A DNA stretch of 55,782 bases, taken from assembly GCA_004556005.1 (NCBI GenBank), contig SFJA01000006.1, positions 1 to 55,782 on the forward strand, given 5' to 3'. A program made the translations under genes and the position numbers. Positions 33,782 to 40,861 of this stretch are shown here, piece by piece; position 1 is the first letter of the stretch; every line of letters begins with the position of its first letter. The DNA is from Bacteroidales bacterium. GTDB taxonomy: Bacteria > Bacteroidota > Bacteroidia > Bacteroidales > UBA932. A model generated the notes under the pieces. It had not been told where the DNA came from, searched no databases, and worked only from the letters and a program-made list of their open reading frames with translations.

Positions 33782-35689
33782 ATGGCAAATGCTCTGGACA
33801 TATTGAAACGATACTGGGGCTACGACTCCTTCCGTCCCGTACAGAAGGAAGTGGTGGAGTCCGCCCTGTCGGGCCGTGATACCCTTGCGATACTTCCGAC
33901 AGGAGGTGGCAAGTCCATCTGTTTCCAGGTACCGGCGATGATGAAGGATGGTCTTGCTCTGGTCGTGACTCCGCTCATCGCACTGATGAAGGACCAGGTA
34001 CAAAACCTCAAGGCGCGCGGTATCAAGGCCATTGCCATCCATACCGGAATGACCAGAAGGGAGCTTGACCTTGCACTCAACAATGCCGCCTGGGGTGATT
34101 GCAAATTCCTATACGTTTCACCGGAACGCATAGCGACCCAACTCTTCCTCTCCTATGTCGATGTGCTTAATGTCAATTACATAGTGGTTGATGAGGCGCA
34201 TTGCATATCCCAATGGGGCTATGACTTCAGACCCGACTATCTGCGAATAGGGGAGCTTCGTGCAATCGTGGACGCCCCGGTCATTGCCCTGACCGCCACT
34301 GCCACCCCGGAGGTCGCGGAAGACATTATGGAAAGGCTTTCGGTCCGCGGGGAACAATTCAAACTAATCAGGGGCGGGTTCGAGCGTCCCAACCTTTCAT
34401 ATCTGGTCAGGCATACCGAGGATAAATACGGTCAGTTGCTGAACGTGTGCCGCAAAGTTGATGGCTCCGGCATAATATATATGAGGAACAGGCGTCTTTG
34501 CGAGGAGATTTCGTCTTTTCTGGCTTCTGCGGGCGAGAACGTTTCGTATTATCACGCCGGTCTGAGCGCGTCGGAAAGGGAAATGAGGCAGGAGGCGTGG
34601 AAGTCCGGAAAAATTCGCATTATGGTCTGTACCAATGCATTCGGTATGGGCATAGATAAGCCGGACGTAAGGTTTGTCGCTCACGCGAGTCCTCCGGACA
34701 GCATAGAGGCCTACTTCCAGGAAGCAGGGCGGGCCGGGCGTGACGGCAAGCGTTCGTGGACTCTTCTGCTGTGGACGGAGAAGGACCTTCGCAACATGAG
34801 ACAGCTCCTGGACCTGTCCTTTCCTCCGCTTGACTATATCGAGGACGTTTATCAGAAAATCCACGTGTTCGGCTCCATCCCGTATGAGACCGGGGCCGGA
34901 GCACGCCTGCGTTTCGATCTGGAGGCATTTTGCCGCAATTATTCCCTCCAGCGTGCCAAGACCCATTATGCCATACATTACCTTGAGCAGTCGGAGCATA
35001 TTATTTATTCAGAAGACGTTGCCGTTCCTGCGCAGGTCAAGATTCTCTCCGACAGGCAGGGCCTGTACGACATAGATCTTCCGGAAAGGTCCATGGCCGA
35101 ACTTCTGGAGCTCCTGATGCGTCTGTATCCTGGAATTTTCAGCTATGCCGTCACGATTGACGAGGAGGACCTGTCCCGCAGGATGGGAGTTACGGTGCCG
35201 ATACTGCGTCAGCTGCTATATAGGCTTTCCACTGAACACGTCATACGCTACATTCCTGCGGTTTGCAGTTCGCTTGTCACACTCAGGCACGACAGGTTGC
35301 GTCCCGGCAACCTGAACCTTCAGCCGGAGCGTTACAGGATGCTTCGTGGTACCGCTTCATCGCGTATTGACGCTATGGCGCAATTCGTTACGGAGAATGA
35401 CGTGTGCCGCTCGCGCTTCCTGCTGAACTATTTCGGACAGAGCGAAACCGAGGATTGCGGAACCTGCGACGTCTGTCGCGGACGCAAGGGTGCGGGACGG
35501 GAAGGTGACGCGAGGGAGAAGATAAGGGAATTTGTCCGTTTGCATCCGGATTATGACGCGCGGATGCTGGGGGACTGGGCTTCCGATCCCCGTAACGGAA
35601 TGCCTGAAAATACGGCGGTCCTGGTCCGACGCATGCTCGACGAGGGCGAAATTCCTGAACCTTTGGGTCATCCGCTGGACAGGCTTTAG
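33782..35689 (+). CDS. recQ: ATP-dependent DNA helicase RecQ (short form)
   Basis: 635-residue 3'-5' helicase of recombination repair. Motifs: GYDSFRPVQKEVV, Walker A LPTGGGKS, DEAHCISQWGYDFRPDY (the aromatic loop), TATATPEV, and the VCTNAFGMGIDKPDVRFVAHASPPDS and QEAGRAGRDG box. The RQC zinc site is present as CRSRFLLNYFGQ...CGTCDVC. The C-terminal HRDC domain is absent, replaced by a short helical tail with REKIREFVRLHPDY; this matches the short RecQ common in Bacteroidota. Monocistronic, followed by pckA. Confidence 0.95.
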   Translation: MANALDILKRYWGYDSFRPVQKEVVESALSGRDTLAILPTGGGKSICFQVPAMMKDGLALVVTPLIALMKDQVQNLKARGIKAIAIHTGMTRRELDLALNNAAWGDCKFLYVSPERIATQLFLSYVDVLNVNYIVVDEAHCISQWGYDFRPDYLRIGELRAIVDAPVIALTATATPEVAEDIMERLSVRGEQFKLIRGGFERPNLSYLVRHTEDKYGQLLNVCRKVDGSGIIYMRNRRLCEEISSFLASAGENVSYYHAGLSASEREMRQEAWKSGKIRIMVCTNAFGMGIDKPDVRFVAHASPPDSIEAYFQEAGRAGRDGKRSWTLLLWTEKDLRNMRQLLDLSFPPLDYIEDVYQKIHVFGSIPYETGAGARLRFDLEAFCRNYSLQRAKTHYAIHYLEQSEHIIYSEDVAVPAQVKILSDRQGLYDIDLPERSMAELLELLMRLYPGIFSYAVTIDEEDLSRRMGVTVPILRQLLYRLSTEHVIRYIPAVCSSLVTLRHDRLRPGNLNLQPERYRMLRGTASSRIDAMAQFVTENDVCRSRFLLNYFGQSETEDCGTCDVCRGRKGAGREGDAREKIREFVRLHPDYDARMLGDWASDPRNGMPENTAVLVRRMLDEGEIPEPLGHPLDRL

Positions 35690-35739
35690 TTTCTTTGTCG
35701 TTTTTATGCTATTTGTGAGGAATATTCGCAAATAAATCG

Positions 35740-35747
35740 TAAATTTG
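35740..35747 (+). promoter_or_regulatory. -7 box for pckA
   Basis: TAAATTTG, 47 bases before the pckA ATG. Confidence 0.6.
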
Positions 35748-35794
35748 CATGATTTTTGAGCGATTGGAAATACAAAACATTTTCTATTAATATT

Positions 35795-37399
35795 ATGGCA
35801 AATATCGATTTGAGCAAGTATGGTATCACCGGTTCAACCGAGGTACTCTACAACCCTTCTTACGAAGTTCTTTTCAACGAAGAGACCAAGCCGGGCCTTG
35901 AGGGCTACGAAAAAGGTCAGGTAACCGAACTTGGTGCTGTCAACGTCATGACCGGTATCTATACCGGACGTTCTCCTAAGGACAAGTACATTGTAATGGA
36001 TGAGAACTCCAAGGACACCGTATGGTGGACCAGTGAGGAGTACAAGAATGACAACCATCCTCTTTCAGAGGCCAACTGGGCTGTTCTCAAGGATCTCGCC
36101 ATCAAGCAGCTTTCAGGCAAGAAGCTTTACGTTGTTGACGGATTCTGCGGTACTCACAAGGACACCAGGATGAAGGTTCGCTTCATTATGGAGGTTGCTT
36201 GGCAGGCTCACTTCGTAACCAATATGTTTATCCGTCCTACCTCTCAGGAGGAGCTTGACCTCGAGCCTGACTTCGTTGTTTACTGCGCTGCAAAGGCAAA
36301 GGTTGACAACTACAAGGAACTCGGACTCAACTCTGAGACCGCAGTTGCATTTAACGTTACCAGCAAGGAGCAGGTTATCCTCAACACCTGGTACGGTGGT
36401 GAGATGAAGAAGGGTCTGTTCTCAATGCAGAACTACTTCCTCCCTCTCAAGGGCATCGCTTCAATGCACTGCTCTGCAAACACCGATATGAACGGCGAAA
36501 ACACCGCCATCTTCTTCGGCCTTTCAGGAACCGGCAAGACCACCCTTTCCACCGACCCTAAGCGTCTGCTCATCGGTGACGACGAGCACGGCTGGGACGA
36601 CGAAGGTGTGTTTAACCTCGAGGGCGGATGCTACGCAAAGGTTATCAACCTCGACAAGGAGTCTGAACCGGACATCTACAATGCAATCCGTCGCGACGCC
36701 CTCCTCGAAAACGTTACCGTTGACGAGAACGGAAAGATCGACTTCGCTGACAAGAGCGTAACCGAAAATACCCGTGTTTCTTATCCTATCGACCACATCG
36801 AGAAGATCGTACGTCCTCTCTCTCAGGGTCCTGCAGCAAAGCAGGTTATCTTCCTCTCAGCTGATGCATTCGGCGTGCTTCCTCCAGTAAGCATCCTTAC
36901 TCCTGAGCAGACCAAGTACTACTTCCTTTCAGGATTTACCGCTAAACTCGCTGGTACCGAGCGCGGAATCAAGGAGCCTACTCCTACCTTCTCTGCCTGC
37001 TTCGGACAGGCTTTCCTCGAGCTTCATCCTACCAAGTATGCTGAGGAGCTCGTAAAGAAGATGGAAAAGAGCGGTGCCAAGGCATACCTCGTAAACACCG
37101 GCTGGAACGGAACAGGAAAGCGTATTTCCATCCGTGACACCCGCGGCATCATCGATGCAATCCTTGACGGATCAATCGACAAGGCCGAGACCAAGCAGAT
37201 TCCGTTCTTTGACTTCAAGGTTCCTACCTCTCTTCCTGGTGTAGCTACCGAGATCCTCGATCCTCGTGACACTTATGCAAATCCTGCAGAGTGGGAGGCA
37301 AAGGCAAAGGATCTTGCAGAGCGCTTCATCAAGAACTTCAAGAAGTACGAAGGAAACGAGGCCGGCAAGGCACTCGTAGCAGCTGGTCCGAAGCTCTAG
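35795..37399 (+). CDS. pckA: Phosphoenolpyruvate carboxykinase (ATP)
   Basis: 534 residues. PckA interconverts oxaloacetate and PEP with ATP; in Bacteroidales it mainly runs toward oxaloacetate and fixes CO2 on the way to succinate. GIYTGRSPKDK is the substrate loop, GLSGTGKT (near 241-248) the kinase loop, and TDPKRLLIGDDEHGW the metal site, followed by NLEGGCYAK. The start MANIDLSKYG is chosen because the upstream in-frame start lies close to the promoter. Codon choice is unusually uniform compared with neighbours (AAG, GAG and CTC heavily preferred), as expected of a highly expressed gene. Confidence 0.97.
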   Translation: MANIDLSKYGITGSTEVLYNPSYEVLFNEETKPGLEGYEKGQVTELGAVNVMTGIYTGRSPKDKYIVMDENSKDTVWWTSEEYKNDNHPLSEANWAVLKDLAIKQLSGKKLYVVDGFCGTHKDTRMKVRFIMEVAWQAHFVTNMFIRPTSQEELDLEPDFVVYCAAKAKVDNYKELGLNSETAVAFNVTSKEQVILNTWYGGEMKKGLFSMQNYFLPLKGIASMHCSANTDMNGENTAIFFGLSGTGKTTLSTDPKRLLIGDDEHGWDDEGVFNLEGGCYAKVINLDKESEPDIYNAIRRDALLENVTVDENGKIDFADKSVTENTRVSYPIDHIEKIVRPLSQGPAAKQVIFLSADAFGVLPPVSILTPEQTKYYFLSGFTAKLAGTERGIKEPTPTFSACFGQAFLELHPTKYAEELVKKMEKSGAKAYLVNTGWNGTGKRISIRDTRGIIDAILDGSIDKAETKQIPFFDFKVPTSLPGVATEILDPRDTYANPAEWEAKAKDLAERFIKNFKKYEGNEAGKALVAAGPKL

Positions 37400-37420
37400 T
37401 CTTGAGTTACCATATATTAA

Positions 37421-37455
37421 TGGAACGGTTCGCAAGAGCCGTTCTTTTTTTTTAT
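37421..37455 (+). terminator. Intrinsic terminator after pckA
   Basis: GAACGGT (37423-37429) pairs with GCCGTTC (37438-37444) and is followed by nine T (37445-37453). Confidence 0.9.
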
Positions 37456-37625
37456 TGAGGCCAGGGCTTTTATTATTGTGGGCTATGACTTGAATTTTTA
37501 GGATCAGGCGTTTTATTATTGAGGCTGAGCCTTTTATTGGGTCTTGGCCTTTATTATTTTTTTGAGGTGGTAGGAGTCGGACCCACGCCGAACCTTATTT
37601 GGGGCCAGGCGTTTATTATTGTGGC
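37445..37625. repeat. AT-rich repeats of the type GCnTTTTATTATTGnGG
   Basis: At least five imperfect copies of a motif G-C-n-TTTATTATTG-n-GG occur near 37466, 37507, 37529, 37547 and 37609, with a degenerate sixth formed by the pckA terminator tail near 37450. They are irregularly spaced (about 20-60 bases), and each is preceded by a purine/pyrimidine word like CCAGG or CAGGC. No gene is seen here. Function unknown. Confidence 0.65.
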
Positions 37626-37636
37626 AATGCCGCCGG

Positions 37637-37735
37637 TGATCCCTGAGTCCTATTGTCGGATCAGGAGATTTTTGAAATCTTAACCTGCTTCAGGTTGACC
37701 CGGTTTATCCACAAAAACGGGGGTGTGGACAAAAG
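37637..37735. repeat. Chain of four short hairpins, the last containing a DnaA-box match
   Basis: In order: TGATCC (37637-37642)/GGATCA (37658-37663); AGATTT-TTG-AAATCT (37666-37680); AACCTG-CTT-CAGGTT (37682-37696); TCCACA/TGTGGA (37708-37713 and 37724-37729). The left arm of the last is inside TTATCCACA (37705-37713), a perfect DnaA box, and its right arm inside TGTGGACAA, a one-mismatch box in the opposite direction. Confidence 0.6.
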
Positions 37736-37880
37736 AGGCCGCTGCAAGGTTCCGACCTACTTGAATTGAGACTCTTGGTCCTTCGTGAAAAACACCTGCA
37801 TCCACCATAGTCAATAGAACGCCTTCCAAGGCGGTTCCCGGTTCCAGGTGAGCACAATTCGGTTACACCTGCGACTCTAT
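37736..37880. other. Gene-free spacer with a near-perfect hairpin
   Basis: No gene is seen. GAACGCCTT and AAGGCGGTTC near 37817-37837 form a hairpin with one unpaired base, and CAGGTG (near 37845) is inverted as CACCTG (near 37866) just before the 126-bp repeat array. Confidence 0.5.
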
Positions 37881-38262
37881 TGTGCCCTGGAGTGCCCTAG
37901 AACGGCGATTACTCTGTCAGGTGAATTGCACGAGAGGGCGGCACCTGCCACTGAGGGCCGTGGGTGGCACATCGGTGGTATTCGTGCAAATCACCGCGCG
38001 AGGCAATGTGCCCTGGAGGCGTGTCTGGAGGGGGTACCGGCGCTCAATGGAAACAAATTGGTTCCACCGCGCGAGCCGATGTGCCCTGGAGTGCCGTAGA
38101 ATGGCGATTGCGGTGTCAGATGAATTGCACGAGAGGGCGGCACCTGCCACTGAGGGCCGTGGGTGGCACATCGGTGGTATTCGTGCAAATCACCGCGCGA
38201 GGCGATGTGCCCTGGAGTGCCGTAGAATGGCGATTGCGGTGTCAGGTGAATTGCACGAGAGA
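37881..38262. repeat. Array of 126-bp repeat units with internal palindrome
   Basis: Units begin TGTGCCCTGGA and end ACCGCGCGAG(G/C)C(A/G)A. Unit 1 is 37881-38006 (126 bp), unit 2 is a short 73-bp form with the same ends and a different middle (38007-38079), unit 3 is 38080-38205 (126 bp) and unit 4 is a left part only (38206 to about 38262). Units 1 and 3 agree at the great majority of positions. Inside each full unit GGTGAATTGCACGAG faces TTCGTGCAAATCACC, an imperfect inverted repeat enclosing a second stem around TGCCAC/GTGGCA. Neither ORF in this stretch looks like a protein. Confidence 0.85.
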
Positions 38263-38292
38263 GTCAACTACCCGTCGCAAAGTCCCTGACTC

Positions 38293-38460
38293 TGTCGGTC
38301 TGTTGCAGAATCATTCCGGTCGGTCAGCTGATGCGACCGGGTGAGCTGGTTCTGACTGTGCGGCAGCTGGTGCGGACTTGTCGGTCTGTTGCGAAATTAT
38401 TCCGGGCGGTTCGCTGGTGCGGTCTGTCCGCTATTACGGACTGCCTTGGCTGATGTGTGG
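38293..38460. repeat. Degenerate 86-bp repeat pair
   Basis: TGTCGGTCTGTTGC occurs at 38293 and again at 38379, each followed by a related GA-rich/CCGG-rich tail (AATCATTCCGG / AAATTATTCCGG) and a GCTG(A/G)TGCG word. No gene is seen here. Confidence 0.6.
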
Positions 38461-38524
38461 ACTTCGTTTTTTCCAAATTACTTATTATATTGCGAGGTTG
38501 TTTGATATAAATACATAGCTTGTA

Positions 38525-39217
38525 ATGGCATACCGGAAATACGACACAAATTTCTTTGAACGTTACGCGATGCTTCAGCTCCAAACCCTGCTCGGACACA
38601 AGTTTGATAATCTCGTCAATCTTGACCGTCCTGATCTGCAATCAGCTGATTCACATTCATTGGGCATTGAGGTGACACGTGCACTGGATGGAAAACGAAA
38701 ATCGGCAATCAAGATGCTCAAGGACATTTCCGGAATCTCATCCGATGCCGACAACTCTGCCGACATCGACATAATGCGCTCCAGCGGTTATGGGTATGGT
38801 CTCAATGAGGGCGAGTATATCGGAGGACTTGAGCTTGATTATTGGATGGGTGCGAGGCCTATGAAAGATATTATTGCAAGCAAGGTTGGCAAGGTGTCTT
38901 CAGGCTTTTACGGCAGTTTCTGCCAATTCGGTCTTTTCGTATTCTCCAATGAGAGGCTTTCGCTTGGAAATGCGTATTCGGCAGTTCGATATATTCTTGA
39001 TATACAAAAAGATATAGAAGTCAAGTATGACCGTATGTACTTGTCTGCGGTTACAGACTTCTATGCCTGCAACCTTGAAGACAACATCTCTGAAATAGAC
39101 TTCCGGATATCTCATTTTGAAGTAGATAAACAACAGAGGCAGTCACTGTTCCTGTCTGCTCTTGATTATAAAGTCAGTCAAAGCATCTCTGCAAATTCAT
39201 ATGTGGAAATAGTCTGA
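38525..39217 (+). CDS. Hypothetical protein, possibly PD-(D/E)XK nuclease-like
   Basis: 230 residues, family not recognised. The N-terminal region reads LVNLDRPDLQS (31-40) then LGIEVTRALDG (46-56); the order PD, about 11 residues, then E-V-T resembles a degenerate PD-(D/E)xK core with Thr in place of Lys. An Asp and acidic cluster (DADNSADIDIMRSSG) follows, then a likely beta strand CQFGLFVFS. No membrane segment. It directly follows the 1.1-kb repeat region and precedes the TIGR04076-like gene by about 45 bases. The nuclease suggestion is weak. Confidence 0.6.
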   Translation: MAYRKYDTNFFERYAMLQLQTLLGHKFDNLVNLDRPDLQSADSHSLGIEVTRALDGKRKSAIKMLKDISGISSDADNSADIDIMRSSGYGYGLNEGEYIGGLELDYWMGARPMKDIIASKVGKVSSGFYGSFCQFGLFVFSNERLSLGNAYSAVRYILDIQKDIEVKYDRMYLSAVTDFYACNLEDNISEIDFRISHFEVDKQQRQSLFLSALDYKVSQSISANSYVEIV

Positions 39218-39262
39218 ACGACGGGAAGTATGATGGAAGTAAGTATGATAAAATGCTTGATT

Positions 39263-39574
39263 ATGAATAAGGTAAAAATAACGGCAGTAAAAAAGGTCCT
39301 TCACGGCGACCTCGTGGCCAAGTATGAGAATCCTATACAGCACGCCTGCGATGTCGTGGAGGGTATGCAGTGGATAAGCGTTGACGGCCAGTGTCCCGAT
39401 GGTTTGTGCCCGGAAGCATGGAAATGTATGAGGGAGTTTGTCGAGGCCCTTTCGAGGGGCGAAGGGAATTTCTTTGACGGATGGATGAAGAACCCTTACA
39501 GCGCGATGATAAGTTGCAATGACGGCTTCCGACCGGTTAGCTTCCTGATTGAAAAACTGCCTCTTCCGGAATGA
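39263..39574 (+). CDS. TIGR04076 family protein
   Basis: 103 residues from the ATG at 39263 (MNKVKITAVKK); in-frame ATGs at 39230, 39233 and 39245 would lengthen it by up to 11 residues. The protein fits the TIGR04076 family: a K-x-K-I-T start, a short C-D loop, then GQCPDGLCPEAWKCMREFVEALSRGEG and a closing AMISCNDGFRPVSFLIEKL with the conserved Cys-x-D-G-x-R-P. Family function is unknown; the cysteines suggest a small metal or redox site. Confidence 0.8.
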   Translation: MNKVKITAVKKVLHGDLVAKYENPIQHACDVVEGMQWISVDGQCPDGLCPEAWKCMREFVEALSRGEGNFFDGWMKNPYSAMISCNDGFRPVSFLIEKLPLPE

Positions 39575-39601
39575 CGTGCCGCTCCGGAAAGCCTGTCCGG
39601 C

Positions 39602-40861
39602 TCAGATGATGATATCTTCCAGATTTCCGACCTTGTCCGAGTCAAACGGTCTGGTGAGCCTGATGTAGTTGCCGGTATAGCCTTCCATCATTCCCTTCCT
39701 GTTGGTGCTTTCCCACAACACTCTCTCTGTCAGTCCCTTGTTTGCACTGACAAATTCATCGTGCAGCCTTTCGCACAACTCTTCCAGTTTGGCGACCCGT
39801 TCCGCTTTGACAGCTTCGGGTACCTGGCCGGGCATTTCAGCCGCAGGGGTACCGGGCCTTCGGGAGTAGGGGAATACGTGTATGAAAGCCGGGTGGAGTT
39901 TCTCCACAAACTCGTAACTCTCCCTGAAAAGTTCCTCGCTTTCTCCAGGTAATCCCGCCATCAGGTCTATTCCAAAAAACACACGAGCCTTTCCAGGAGA
40001 TTCCAAAGCTTCTCTTATAGACCTGATCTTCTCCGCAAAGAATTGGGTGTCATAATGCCTGCCCATAGCCTTGAGAAGAGAGTCGCTTCCGCTCTGAAGC
40101 GGTATGTGGAAATGAGGCTGAAATTTGGTCTTTCCGCTTGCTATCCAATTAATTATATCATCGGTAAGCAGGTTGGGCTCTATTGAAGAAATCCTGAATC
40201 TTTCTATCCCCGGCACTTCGTTCAGAGCTTTGAGCAGATCAAGAAAACTCTCCCCGGTACTCCTGCCAAAGTCTCCTGTATTGACACCGGTCAGCACGAT
40301 TTCCCTTATTCCTTCCGCAGCGATCTCATTGGCATATTTTACGCATTCCGCAATGGGAATGTTCCTGCTTTCACCTCTTGCATAGGGCACAGTGCAGTAA
40401 TTGCAGTAATTGTTGCACCCGTCCTGAACCTTGAGGAAAGACCTTGTGCGCTCTCCGCTGCTGTAGGCGCCGAACATATCGTTAATCTCGCTTCCACAAG
40501 TTGAACCGCTTTGCTGCAGCCCGAGCAATTCGAGGGTAGCGCCTACTACGCTGCCCTTTTCGGAAGCTCCGAATATCCTTGTAACTCCTTCAATTGCAGT
40601 GATTTCCTTTTCCCTTAACTGAGCGCTGCATCCGGTGACTATGACAAGGGCTTCGGGATTTACCCTGTGACACTTGCGTATGAGATTGCGTGACTTTGTA
40701 TCAGCCATTGCCGTAACCGAGCAGGTATTTATCAGATAAACGTCAGCCTTTTCCCTCCAGGGAACGACCTCGAGGCCTGCCTTGACAAAGCCCCTTTCGT
40801 AGGTCGAGGTTTCAGCATAATTCAGTTTACAACCCAGAGTGAGAAATGCTATCTTGCTCAT
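39602..40861 (-). CDS. mtaB: tRNA (N6-L-threonylcarbamoyladenosine(37)-C2)-methylthiotransferase MtaB
   Basis: 419-residue radical-SAM enzyme that adds a methylthio group to t6A at position 37 of ANN-decoding tRNAs. The N-terminal auxiliary cluster uses C11, C47 and C78 (LGCKLN, NTCSVTA, GCSAQ); the radical-SAM C149-x-x-x-C153-x-x-C156 (CNNYCNYC) is intact; a TRAM domain closes the protein. It begins MSKIAFLTLG with ATG overlapping the tamB stop by one base (TAATG), so translation is coupled. tsaD, which helps make the t6A substrate, lies across tamB. Confidence 0.94.
   Translation of the reverse strand: MSKIAFLTLGCKLNYAETSTYERGFVKAGLEVVPWREKADVYLINTCSVTAMADTKSRNLIRKCHRVNPEALVIVTGCSAQLREKEITAIEGVTRIFGASEKGSVVGATLELLGLQQSGSTCGSEINDMFGAYSSGERTRSFLKVQDGCNNYCNYCTVPYARGESRNIPIAECVKYANEIAAEGIREIVLTGVNTGDFGRSTGESFLDLLKALNEVPGIERFRISSIEPNLLTDDIINWIASGKTKFQPHFHIPLQSGSDSLLKAMGRHYDTQFFAEKIRSIREALESPGKARVFFGIDLMAGLPGESEELFRESYEFVEKLHPAFIHVFPYSRRPGTPAAEMPGQVPEAVKAERVAKLEELCERLHDEFVSANKGLTERVLWESTNRKGMMEGYTGNYIRLTRPFDSDKVGNLEDIII

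Noticed and set aside
37637..37735. Chromosomal origin oriC
   Set aside because: Only one perfect and one mismatched DnaA box are present, gene strands do not switch around it, and dnaA or dnaN are not near.
37881..38262. CRISPR array or integron attC cluster
   Set aside because: Units are 126 bp, contiguous with no unique spacers, no cas genes are near, and no attC core sites or integrase are seen.
37848..38344. Overlapping open frames of 83-135 codons across the 126-bp repeats
   Set aside because: They exist because the GC-rich repeats lack stops in several frames; composition, overlap and absence of any start context argue against coding.
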